DNA of 64,000 bases from positions 3,839,748-3,903,747 of the forward strand of contig NZ_SIRP01000001.1 in the NCBI RefSeq assembly GCF_011634835.1, written 5' to 3'. Positions 34,147 to 41,893 of the stretch are shown here, in pieces (the first letter of the stretch is position 1; each line of letters opens with the position of its first letter). The DNA is from Isoptericola sp. BMS4 (GTDB lineage: Bacteria > Actinomycetota > Actinomycetes > Actinomycetales > Cellulomonadaceae). Under the pieces are notes generated by a model. It searched no databases and was not told where the DNA came from. It was given only the letters and a program-made list of their open reading frames with translations. A program made the position numbers and the translations under genes.

Positions 34147-34932
34147 TTACCGGCCGCGACGGCCGGGCGCCGCATCCCCGCCGTCGCCCGCGCCGGCGGG
34201 CGCCATCCCGAGGTCGGCGCCGAGCCGCACGGCCACGGCGTCGAACCACGCCGCGCCGTCGTCCACCGACCCGACGAGGTGGCCGAACAGCTCGAACGAG
34301 ACGGCGCCGAACAGGGTGGACCAGGCCATGAGGACGCGCAGCGTGGTCTCCCCCGGCGCCCGTCCGGGGAAGAGGCCCTCGGCCGCGACGTACTCGCGCG
34401 CCCGGGCCACGACCGTCTCGACGGGCGCGTCGACGCCGGGCCAGGCCGCGGGGGCGACGGGTCGCGCGCCGGCGTCGTGGGCGTCGGCGGCGACGCGCAC
34501 GAGCACGCGCACCACCCGGGTCGCGGGGACCACCGTGTCGCGCGGCGCGGCGTACCCGGGCACGGGGGTGCCGTAGAGCAGGGAGAACTCGCCGGGGTGG
34601 GCCACGGACCAGGTGCGCACGGCGCGGCAGGCGGCGAGCCAGCGGGCGGCGAGGCCGTGCTCGCGCTGCGCCGCCTCGGCGTCCTCGACGGCGGCGCCGA
34701 GCTCGTCGTAGCACTCGACGAGGAGCGCGGTGAGCAGGGCGTCGCGGCTCGGGAAGTAGCGGTAGACGGCCGAGGAGACCATGCCGACGTCGCGGGCGAC
34801 GGCCCGGAGCGACAGGGCCGCGGGGCCGTCCTGCGCGAGGCGGGCGCGGGCCGCGCCGACGATGTCGCGGGTCAGGGTCTCGCGGGCCAGGGCGCGGGCC
34901 GTGCGAGGCGCGGGGGCCGGTCGGTCGGTCAT
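34147..34932 (-). CDS. TetR-family repressor
   Basis: A 261-residue regulator. N-terminal helix-turn-helix: RDIVGAARARLAQDGPAALSLRAVARDVGMVSSAVYRYFPSRDALLTALLVECYDELG. The ligand domain contains a TetR_C-type stretch RTWSVAHPGEFSLLYGTPVPGY and LFGAVSFELFGHLVGS, as in the TetR_C_13/WHG groups. ATG at 34932 lies 6 nt after a CATGCT -10-like box and lacks a ribosome site. Divergent from the dehydrogenase at 35054 across a 121-bp region with repeated GAGAGC operators, which it most likely binds. Confidence 0.92.
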   Translation of the reverse strand: MTDRPAPAPRTARALARETLTRDIVGAARARLAQDGPAALSLRAVARDVGMVSSAVYRYFPSRDALLTALLVECYDELGAAVEDAEAAQREHGLAARWLAACRAVRTWSVAHPGEFSLLYGTPVPGYAAPRDTVVPATRVVRVLVRVAADAHDAGARPVAPAAWPGVDAPVETVVARAREYVAAEGLFPGRAPGETTLRVLMAWSTLFGAVSFELFGHLVGSVDDGAAWFDAVAVRLGADLGMAPAGAGDGGDAAPGRRGR

Positions 34933-34938
34933 GCGGCC

Positions 34939-34944
34939 AGCATG
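34939..34944 (-). promoter_or_regulatory. Predicted -10 box (CATGCT) of the TetR gene, leaderless
   Basis: On the minus strand CATGCT ends 6 nt before the ATG at 34932. The operator half-site at 34951 lies just behind it. Confidence 0.4.
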
Positions 34945-34950
34945 CCTTCC

Positions 34951-35036
34951 GAGAGCGGTTCACACCAACGAGAGCACCGATCTTGCTTCGTGCGCACCGC
35001 CGTGCCATGCTCGACATCCTTGAGAGCACCGCTCTC
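34951..35036. promoter_or_regulatory. TetR operator cluster (GAGAGC-n3-GCTCTC and degenerate copies)
   Basis: A perfect operator GAGAGCACCGCTCTC lies at 35022-35036, 17 bp before the dehydrogenase start. A copy with two mismatches, GAGAGCACCGATCTT, is at 34970-34984, and a half-matching GAGAGCGGTTC at 34951. The centres of the two better sites are 52 bp apart, so one could serve each divergent promoter. Confidence 0.7.
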
Positions 35037-35053
35037 GGATTGGAGCACCAGTC

Positions 35054-35977
35054 ATGACTGATCGTCACCTCGTCGTCGGCGCCGGCCCCGTCGGCCACCA
35101 CGTCGCCGCGCTGCTGGCCGCCCGCGGATCCGACGTCACCGTCGCCACCCGCTCGGGACGGAGCACCGGGCTCGAGGGCGTCCGCCACGTCGCCCTCGAC
35201 GCCTCGGACGCCGACGCCCTCACCCGCACCGCCGAGGGCGCCGACGTGCTGTACAACTGCGCCAACCCGGGCGACTACACGCAGTGGGACCGGGTGTGGC
35301 CGCCGTTGGCCACCGCGCTGCTCACGGCGGCGGAGCGCACCGGCACCGTCTACGCGATCACCGGCAACCTCTACCCCTACGGCCCCGTCGACGGGCCCAT
35401 GACCGAGGACCTGCCGGACGCCGCCACCGACCACAAGGGCCGGCTGCGCACCCGGATGTGGGCCGACGCCCGCGCCGCGTTCGAGGCCGGGCGCCTGCGG
35501 GGCGTGGTCGAGGTGCGCGGCTCGGACTACATGGGTCCCGGCGTCGGCGCCAACGGGCACGTGTCCCGCGTCGCCCCGGCGGCCCTGCGCGGCCGGAGCG
35601 TCACCATGCTCGGCCGCACCGACCAGCCGCACACCTTCACCGACGTCGGCGACGTCGCCCGCACGCTGGTCGCCGCCGCCGAGGACCCGGGCGCCCACGG
35701 CCGGGCCTGGCACGTGCCGAGCAACGCCCCGCGCACGCAGGCACAGGCCCTGACCGACGTGCTCGCCGCCGCCGGCCGGCCGGCGGTGCGCGTCCGCTCC
35801 CTGCAGGGGCCCGCGCTCGCCGCCGTCGGGCTGTTCTCCCCGCTGATGCGCGAGCTGCGCCAGCTCTCCTACCAGTGGGACCGCCCGTACGTGCTCGACT
35901 CCACCGCCGCGCAGGAGCGCTTCGGCATCACGCCCACACCGTGGGAGGAGGTCTGCCGCCGCACGGCGGACGGGTAG
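35054..35977 (+). CDS. NAD-dependent epimerase/dehydratase (atypical SDR)
   Basis: A 307-residue NAD(P)-binding protein of the extended/atypical SDR type. Rossmann start: HLVVGAGPVGHHVAALLAARGSDVTVATRSG, in which the glycine motif GAGPVGHHV replaces the usual GxxGxxG wording. Further: YNCANPGDYTQWDRVWPPL, YAITGNLYPYGPVDGPMTEDLP and GSDYMGPGVGANGH. The catalytic Tyr-x3-Lys is not evident, so it may be a reductase or isomerase of the NmrA-like side of the family. ATG with GGAG nearby. Likely the main target of the divergent TetR repressor. Confidence 0.85.
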   Translation: MTDRHLVVGAGPVGHHVAALLAARGSDVTVATRSGRSTGLEGVRHVALDASDADALTRTAEGADVLYNCANPGDYTQWDRVWPPLATALLTAAERTGTVYAITGNLYPYGPVDGPMTEDLPDAATDHKGRLRTRMWADARAAFEAGRLRGVVEVRGSDYMGPGVGANGHVSRVAPAALRGRSVTMLGRTDQPHTFTDVGDVARTLVAAAEDPGAHGRAWHVPSNAPRTQAQALTDVLAAAGRPAVRVRSLQGPALAAVGLFSPLMRELRQLSYQWDRPYVLDSTAAQERFGITPTPWEEVCRRTADG

Positions 35978-35988
35978 ATGATCGGACG

Positions 35989-36507
35989 ATGGACGCCACC
36001 GAGCTGCGCACCCGCCAGGCCCCGCTCAAGGAGCGCTACCGCGCCGACCCGGCGGCGGCGCGCACCGTCGTCTCGGCGCGCGGCGACCTCCGCGACCCGG
36101 GGGTGACGGCGACCGTCGAGGGGTTCGCCGGGCCGGTGCGCGCCGGGCTGCACCCCGCCACCGGCGGCGACGGCTCCGACGCCTGCTCCGGCGACATGCT
36201 GCTCGAGGCGCTCCTGGCCTGCGCCGGCGTCACCCTGCGCAGCGTCGCCACCGCGATGGGCCTGACCGTCCGCTCGGCCACGCTGTCGGCGCGGGGCGAG
36301 TTCGACGCCCGCGGCACGCTGGGCGTCGACAGGTCCGTCCCGGTGGGCGTCACGGGCGTGACCGTCACGGCGACCCTCGACACCGACGCCGACGACGCCG
36401 CCCTCGACCGCCTCGCCCGCTCCACGGAGCGGTACTGCGTGGTCGGGCGGTCCCTCGCGCAGCCCCCGACGTTCCGGGTGCTCCGCGCCCCGGGCGACGG
36501 CGCGTAG
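35989..36507 (+). CDS. OsmC-family protein
   Basis: A 172-residue OsmC/Ohr-superfamily protein, possibly a thiol peroxidase. Visible: GRTVDA-like opening LRTRQAPLKERYRADPAAART, the central helix SGDMLLEALLACAGVTLRSVATAMGL with one conserved Cys, and STERYCVVGRSLAQPPTFRV with the second Cys. The two cysteines are in the positions of the OsmC redox pair. Starts 11 bp after the dehydrogenase stop and may be in its operon under TetR control. Confidence 0.88.
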   Translation: MDATELRTRQAPLKERYRADPAAARTVVSARGDLRDPGVTATVEGFAGPVRAGLHPATGGDGSDACSGDMLLEALLACAGVTLRSVATAMGLTVRSATLSARGEFDARGTLGVDRSVPVGVTGVTVTATLDTDADDAALDRLARSTERYCVVGRSLAQPPTFRVLRAPGDGA

Positions 36508-36510
36508 CAT
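36505..36510 (+). promoter_or_regulatory. Predicted -10 box (TAGCAT), leaderless
   Basis: TAGCAT includes the TAG stop of the OsmC gene and ends 7 nt before the ATG of the helicase-associated protein. No ribosome site is present. Confidence 0.5.
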
Positions 36511-36517
36511 CGAGCAG

Positions 36518-38935
36518 ATGGCCAGCACGTCGCCCGAGCGCACGGCAGAGGCCGCCGGCACCGCCGGCGCCCCGGCCGGCCCGCGCACGTTCACCGAGGC
36601 GGTCCGGTCGCTCGACGACGCGGGGCTGCTGGCCCTGCTGCGGGCCCGGCCCGACCTCACCGCACCGTCGCCGTCCACGCTGCGCTCGCTCGCCGCCCGC
36701 GCGTCGAGCCGCACCAGCACGGAGCGCGCCGTCGCCCACGCCGACGCCCGCACGCTGCAGGTGCTCGAGTCCGTGCTGGTCCTGGCCGACGGTGACGCCC
36801 CGGTGACGCCCGACGCGGTCGCCACCGCGATCGGCGCGGACGACGAGAGCGGAGGCGCCGTCGTCGCGCGGACCCTGGCCGAGGTGCTCGCCGCGGGGCT
36901 CGCCTGGGACGCCGGCGCGCCCGGCGACCCCGACCTGCGACCCGCGCCCGGGCTCGACGAGGCGCTGGGCCCGCACCCCGCGGGCCTGGGCCCCGCCCGG
37001 CCCGCCGACGAGCGTCTCGGTTCGTCAGGAAAGGCGCCCGGGAGGCTGACGGACGGAGACGCACGATCGCTCGGCGAGCTCCCGCCGGGTGGCCGCGAGG
37101 TGCTCGACGCGCTCGCCTGGGGGCCGCCCGTCGGCGTCGTCCCGGCGCCGGGCACCCCGGCCCGCGCCGCCGTGGACGGACTCGTCTCCGCCGGCCTGCT
37201 CGTGCGCACCGACGCGCGGCACGTCGTGCTGCCCCGCGACGTCGCCCTGGTCCTGCGGGACGGTCGCACCCACCGCACCCCCGAGCTCGCGCCGCCGCGG
37301 CCGGAGGGTCGGGGCGTCCGGCCCGAGATCGCGGACGCCGAGTCCGCGAGCGCCGCGCTCGACCTGGTCCGGTACGTCGACCTGCTGGTCGCCGCGTGGG
37401 AGGAGACGTCGCCGTCCGTGCTGCGCAGCGGCGGGCTCGGCGTGCGGGACCTGCGCCGCACCGCGCAGGCGCTGGGCTGCGACGAGGCGACGGCGGCGTT
37501 CGTCGTCGAGCTGGCCGCGGCGGCCGGCGTCGTCGCGGACGACGGTGACGCCCCGCCGTCGTACCGGCCCACGACCGTGGCCGACGCCTGGGACGAGCTG
37601 GACGACGCCGCCCGCTGGGCGATGCTCGCGGCCGCCTGGGCCCCGTCGCGCCGCACGCCGTGGCTGGTCGGCTCCCGCGACGAGAAGGGCACGGTGCGCG
37701 CGGCGCTGTCGCCCGACCTGCACCGCGGCTGGGTGCCGCGGCTGCGCGGCGACATCCTCGGCGTGCTCGACGCCCAGCCGGGCACGGCGCTCGGGGCGGA
37801 CGCGGTGATGACGGTGCTGCGGTGGCGCAGCCCGCGCACGGTGCCGCCGGAGCAGGCGGTGTCCGGGCTGCTGACCGAGGCGGCGCTGCTGGGCGTCACG
37901 GGTGCGGGCGCGATGTCCGGCCCCGGGAGGGCGCTGCGCGCCGCGCTGACCGAGGGCGCGGGCGACGAGGCGCTGGCCGCCGCGATGCGCGCGGCGCTCC
38001 CGGACGAGGTGGACGAGGTGCTGCTGCAGGGCGACCTCACGGGCATCGTGCCCGGGCGCCCGTCGCAGTCGCTGGCCCGGCTCCTGGACCGGGCGGCGGA
38101 CGTCGAGTCCCGCGGGGCGGCGACGACGGTCCGGTTCACGACGTCGTCGGTCACCCGCGCGCTCGATCACGGCTGGACGGCGGACGAGCTGCTGGGTGAG
38201 CTGTCGGGGCGGTCCCGGGTGCCGGTGCCGCAGCCGCTGGAGTACCTGGTGCGCGACACGGCGCGCCGCCACGAGGCGGTGCGGGTGGGCTCGGCCGGGT
38301 CGTACGTGCGGGCCGCGGACCCGACGACGCTCGCGGGGCTGGCCGAGGACCCGCGGCTGGCGCACCTCGGGCTGGTCCGCCTGGCCCCGACGGTGCTGGC
38401 CGCGTCGGTGCCGGCGGCCGAGCTGCACGACGCCCTGCGCGAGCGAGGCCTGCTGTCCGCCCTGGAGGGGCCCGACGGGCGTGTGCTCGGCACCCGGTGG
38501 CGGCGCCCGCCGCGCCTGGAGCGCGACGCGGCCCGCCGGGGGGCGGCCACCGTCGAGACGCCGTCGGACGAGTCCCGGCTGGCGCTCGTGGCGAGTCTGC
38601 GGGCGGCCGAGAACGGTGACCCGACCGCCGTCGACCGGCTCGCGGCGCGGGCGCGCGACGGGGCGCGACCCACGGCGCCGGGGGCCCCGGCGCGCCCGCC
38701 GGCCGCGCACCCGCCCGCCGCCCGTCCCGGGGACGCGGTGGCGGTGCTCGGCGACGCGCTCCGCGACGGCCGCCGGGTGTGGGTCGAGATGGTGGGGCGC
38801 AGCGGGTCACTGGAGCGGCGCCGGCTCAAGCCCCTGCGTCTCGACGGCGGCCGCCTGCGCGCCCTGGACCCCGACCGCGAGGCGGAGCTGACGATCGCGG
38901 TGCACCGCATCGCCGGCGTCGAGCCGGCGGACTGA
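36518..38935 (+). CDS. Helicase_C_3 / WYL-like protein, XPB partner
   Basis: An 805-residue protein of the actinobacterial family that accompanies bacterial XPB. Parts I can see: N-terminal helical region (RTFTEAVRSLDDAGLLALLRARPDL); Pro/Ala-rich middle with winged-helix-like stretches (AVDGLVSAGLLVRTDARHVVLP and DILGVLDAQPGTALGADAVMTVL); a Helicase_C_3-type domain around 500-670 (EVLLQGDLTGIVPGRPSQSLARLL); and a C-terminal WYL-like module (RVWVEMVGRSGSLERRRLKPLRLDGGRLRALD). It has no Walker A and so is not a helicase itself. Start taken at the ATG following the leaderless -10 box. Confidence 0.88.
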   Translation: MASTSPERTAEAAGTAGAPAGPRTFTEAVRSLDDAGLLALLRARPDLTAPSPSTLRSLAARASSRTSTERAVAHADARTLQVLESVLVLADGDAPVTPDAVATAIGADDESGGAVVARTLAEVLAAGLAWDAGAPGDPDLRPAPGLDEALGPHPAGLGPARPADERLGSSGKAPGRLTDGDARSLGELPPGGREVLDALAWGPPVGVVPAPGTPARAAVDGLVSAGLLVRTDARHVVLPRDVALVLRDGRTHRTPELAPPRPEGRGVRPEIADAESASAALDLVRYVDLLVAAWEETSPSVLRSGGLGVRDLRRTAQALGCDEATAAFVVELAAAAGVVADDGDAPPSYRPTTVADAWDELDDAARWAMLAAAWAPSRRTPWLVGSRDEKGTVRAALSPDLHRGWVPRLRGDILGVLDAQPGTALGADAVMTVLRWRSPRTVPPEQAVSGLLTEAALLGVTGAGAMSGPGRALRAALTEGAGDEALAAAMRAALPDEVDEVLLQGDLTGIVPGRPSQSLARLLDRAADVESRGAATTVRFTTSSVTRALDHGWTADELLGELSGRSRVPVPQPLEYLVRDTARRHEAVRVGSAGSYVRAADPTTLAGLAEDPRLAHLGLVRLAPTVLAASVPAAELHDALRERGLLSALEGPDGRVLGTRWRRPPRLERDAARRGAATVETPSDESRLALVASLRAAENGDPTAVDRLAARARDGARPTAPGAPARPPAAHPPAARPGDAVAVLGDALRDGRRVWVEMVGRSGSLERRRLKPLRLDGGRLRALDPDREAELTIAVHRIAGVEPAD

Positions 38936-39031
38936 GGTCGGGGGCAGGCCGACCGCTCGGCCGGGCCCGGAACACACGGCCGGCGCGCGGTGTTGGCATG
39001 CTGGAACCCGACCACTCGCGAGAGGAACCGC

Positions 39032-40711
39032 ATGCCCGACGGCCCGCTCATCGTGCAGAGCGACAAGTCCATCCTGCTGGAGGTGGACCACCCGCGCGCC
39101 GACGACGCGCGCCGCGCCATCGCGCCGTTCGCCGAGCTGGAGCGGGCGCCGGAGCACGTGCACACCTACCGGCTGACGAACCTCGGGCTGTGGAACGCGC
39201 GCGCCGCGGGGCACGACGCGGAGCAGGTCGTCGACACGCTCATCGAGTACTCCCGCTACCCGGTGCCGCAGGCGCTGCTCATCGACGTCGCCGAGACGAT
39301 GGGGCGGTACGGGCGGCTCACGCTCGCGAGTCACCCGTCGCACGGGCTGGTGCTGCAGGCCGCGGACCGGGCGGTGCTCGCGGAGGTGCTCAAGTCCAAG
39401 CGGACCGCGGGCCTGGTCGGCGAGCGGGTCGACGACGAGACCGTGGCCGTGCACCCGTCCGAGCGCGGCCACCTCAAGCAGGTGCTCGTGAAGCTCGGCT
39501 GGCCGGCGGAGGACCTGGCCGGGTACGTCGACGGGGAGAAGCACCCGATCGACCTGACCTCCCCCACCATCCCGCGCACGGAGACCGAGGAGCCGCACAC
39601 CTGGGAGATGCGGCCGTACCAGGCACAGGCCGTGGACGGCTTCTGGCACGGCGGCTCCGGCGTCGTCGTACTGCCGTGCGGCGCCGGCAAGACGATCGTC
39701 GGCGCGGGCGCGATGGCCAAGAGCGGAACGACCACGCTCATCCTCGTGACCAACACGGTCTCGGCACGCCAGTGGCGGGACGAGCTGGTGCGGCGCACCA
39801 CCCTCACCGAGGAGGAGATCGGCGAGTACTCGGGCTCCCGCAAGGAGATCAAGCCCGTCACGATCGCCACCTACCAGGTGCTCACGACCAAGCGGAAGGG
39901 CGTCTACACGCACCTGGAGCTGCTGGACGCGCGCGACTGGGGCCTCGTCGTCTACGACGAGGTGCACCTGCTGCCCGCGCCGATCTTCCGCATGACGGCG
40001 GACCTGCAGGCCCGCCGCCGCCTCGGCCTCACCGCGACCCTCGTGCGCGAGGACGGCCGCGAGGACGAGGTGTTCTCCCTCATCGGCCCCAAGCGGTACG
40101 ACGCGCCGTGGAAGGACATCGAGGCGCAGGGCTACATCGCCCCCGCGGACTGCGTCGAGGTCCGCCTCACGCTGCCGGAGCACGAGCGGATGCTCTACGC
40201 GACGGCGGAACCGGAGGACAAGTACCGCCTCGCCGCGTGCGCACCGGGCAAGAACCGCGTCGTCGAGCGGATCGTCGCCGACCACCCGGACGACCAGGTG
40301 CTCGTCATCGGGCAGTACCTCGACCAGCTGGAGGAGCTGAGCGAGCACCTGGACGCGCCGCTCATCACCGGAGCGACGACCGTCCGCGAGCGGCAGCGCC
40401 TGTTCGAGGCGTTCCGCTCGGGCGAGATCAGCCGGCTCGTCGTGTCGAAGGTCGCGAACTTCTCCATCGACCTGCCGGAGGCGTCCGTGGCGATCCAGGT
40501 GTCCGGGTCGTTCGGGTCGCGCCAGGAGGAGGCACAGCGGCTGGGGCGCGTCATGCGGCCCAAGGCGGACGGCCGGACGGCGCACTTCTACGCCGTCGTC
40601 GCCCGCGACACCGTGGACCAGGACTTCGCCGCCCACCGCCAGCGCTTCCTGGCCGAGCAGGGGTACGCCTACCGCATCGTCGACGCGGAGGACCTCGACA
40701 CGGTCGCCTGA
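39032..40711 (+). CDS. DNA repair helicase, XPB/Rad25 type
   Basis: A 559-residue superfamily 2 helicase moving 3' to 5' on DNA. N-terminal damage-recognition-like domain (1-185), then RecA-like domain 1 with Q-like MRPYQAQAVDGF, Walker A LPCGAGKT (214-221), DEVH box (309-312) and LGLTATLVRED, which includes the RED motif (R339-E340-D341) diagnostic of XPB; domain 2 has ITGATTVRERQRLFEAF and GSRQEEAQRLGRVMRPK. ATG at 39032 has AGAGGA 7 nt upstream. The Helicase_C_3 protein gene lies just before it, and the pairing is seen across actinobacteria. Confidence 0.95.
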   Translation: MPDGPLIVQSDKSILLEVDHPRADDARRAIAPFAELERAPEHVHTYRLTNLGLWNARAAGHDAEQVVDTLIEYSRYPVPQALLIDVAETMGRYGRLTLASHPSHGLVLQAADRAVLAEVLKSKRTAGLVGERVDDETVAVHPSERGHLKQVLVKLGWPAEDLAGYVDGEKHPIDLTSPTIPRTETEEPHTWEMRPYQAQAVDGFWHGGSGVVVLPCGAGKTIVGAGAMAKSGTTTLILVTNTVSARQWRDELVRRTTLTEEEIGEYSGSRKEIKPVTIATYQVLTTKRKGVYTHLELLDARDWGLVVYDEVHLLPAPIFRMTADLQARRRLGLTATLVREDGREDEVFSLIGPKRYDAPWKDIEAQGYIAPADCVEVRLTLPEHERMLYATAEPEDKYRLAACAPGKNRVVERIVADHPDDQVLVIGQYLDQLEELSEHLDAPLITGATTVRERQRLFEAFRSGEISRLVVSKVANFSIDLPEASVAIQVSGSFGSRQEEAQRLGRVMRPKADGRTAHFYAVVARDTVDQDFAAHRQRFLAEQGYAYRIVDAEDLDTVA

Positions 40712-40743
40712 CCCGTCCGCGCCCGCGGCGGACCCCGTCAGAC

Positions 40744-40777
40744 TCAAACGTTTGAAGCCTTGCCTCAAACGTTTGAG
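40744..40777. promoter_or_regulatory. Twin LacI-type operators TCAAACGTTTGA
   Basis: Two palindromes, TCAAACGTTTGA at 40744-40755 and CTCAAACGTTTGAG at 40764-40777, share the core CAAACGTTTG with central CG typical of LacI sites. Their centres are 21 bp apart, two helical turns, so two dimers can bind the same face. They lie immediately upstream of the -10 of the LacI-sulfatase operon. Confidence 0.85.
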
Positions 40778-40782
40778 TTCTC

Positions 40783-40788
40783 TAGCGT
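40783..40788 (+). promoter_or_regulatory. Predicted -10 box (TAGCGT), leaderless LacI gene
   Basis: TAGCGT ends 7 nt before the GTG at 40796; the -35 region would fall inside the twin operators, so bound repressor would block polymerase. Confidence 0.5.
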
Positions 40789-40795
40789 CGCCGTC

Positions 40796-41893
40796 GTGAC
40801 CACCCGGGTGACCCTCAAGGACGTGGCGGCGCGGGCCGGCGTCTCGATCTCCACGGTCTCGTACGCCCTCAACGACGCCAGCACCGTCCAGCTGGCCGAG
40901 GAGACGCGCGCCCGCGTGCGCCGCATCGCCGACGAGCTCGGCTACCTGCCGAACGGCATGGCGCGGGCGCTGCAGGCACGGTCGAGCCGCGCGATCGGCG
41001 TCGTCCTCACCATGCCGCTGACGATCCCGCGTTACGCGGCGATCGTCGAGGGCGCCAGCGCCGGCCTGGCCGCACGGGGCTTCCGCCTGTCGGTCGTGGC
41101 CGACCCGACCGGCCAGACCTACCTCGACGACTGCCGGAGCGGCCTGCTCGACGGGCTGGTGTTCGTCGGGCACGACGACGAGTCCGTGCCCGCCGACATG
41201 GCCGACGCCGTGCGCCGCCACGACATCCCGTTCGTCGCGCTCGACTGCGGGAGCGGCGGCACCTCCGTGCCGTACTCGACCGTCGACTTCGACTACCCCG
41301 CGGGGGCACGACAGATGGTCGAGCACCTGGTCGCGCAGGGGACGCGCACCCTGCTCTACACGCGGCCCGACGTCGCAGCCCGCTCCGAACGACTGCGCGA
41401 GGCCGCGGTCGTGGCCGCCCTGACCGCGCACCCCGACGTCACCCTCCACGTGGTCCCGACCGGACTCACCGACACCCCGCCGGAGCGGCAGGACCGCGAT
41501 CCGGGCGCCGTGCTGGCCGAGCGGCTCGACGCCGCGCTCGGCCAGGTCCTCCGCGGCCGGGCCGACGCCTCGCGCACGGCCGTGCTGTGCAGCTGGGGCC
41601 CGGACTCCGAGCACGCGTACCGCGTCGCCCGGCGCCACGACGCCGGCATCGAGGTCGCGGCGCTGGCCGCGGGACCGCTGGACGAGAACGCGTGGCCCGG
41701 TCTGTGCTGCTCACGGCTGCCGCTGCAGGAGGCGGGCCGCGAGTGCGCGCGCCTGGTCGTGGCCGCGCTCGATCCGGACGCCGGCCACGAGCACGTCCTG
41801 CTGGCGCCGACGCTGAGCGGGACCGCGCCGACGACCGAGGCCGCAGCGCCCGCGGCCCGCAGCACGCGAAGCGACGAAGGAGAGCGCCCATGA
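40796..41893 (+). CDS. LacI-family repressor of the sulfatase operon
   Basis: A 365-residue repressor. DNA-binding domain: VTLKDVAARAGVSISTVSYALNDASTVQLAEETRARVRRIADELGYLPNGMARAL with the hinge helix at its end; ligand domain with IGVVLTMPLTIPRYAAIVEGAS, DGLVFVGHDDESV and a type I periplasmic-binding fold to about 345. The GTG at 40796 is chosen because it fits the leaderless -10 box and the HTH begins within five residues; earlier starts would translate through the operators. Overlaps the sulfatase ATG (ATGA). Presumably autorepressed through the twin sites; inducer probably a (sulfated) sugar. Confidence 0.92.
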   Translation: MTTRVTLKDVAARAGVSISTVSYALNDASTVQLAEETRARVRRIADELGYLPNGMARALQARSSRAIGVVLTMPLTIPRYAAIVEGASAGLAARGFRLSVVADPTGQTYLDDCRSGLLDGLVFVGHDDESVPADMADAVRRHDIPFVALDCGSGGTSVPYSTVDFDYPAGARQMVEHLVAQGTRTLLYTRPDVAARSERLREAAVVAALTAHPDVTLHVVPTGLTDTPPERQDRDPGAVLAERLDAALGQVLRGRADASRTAVLCSWGPDSEHAYRVARRHDAGIEVAALAAGPLDENAWPGLCCSRLPLQEAGRECARLVVAALDPDAGHEHVLLAPTLSGTAPTTEAAAPAARSTRSDEGERP

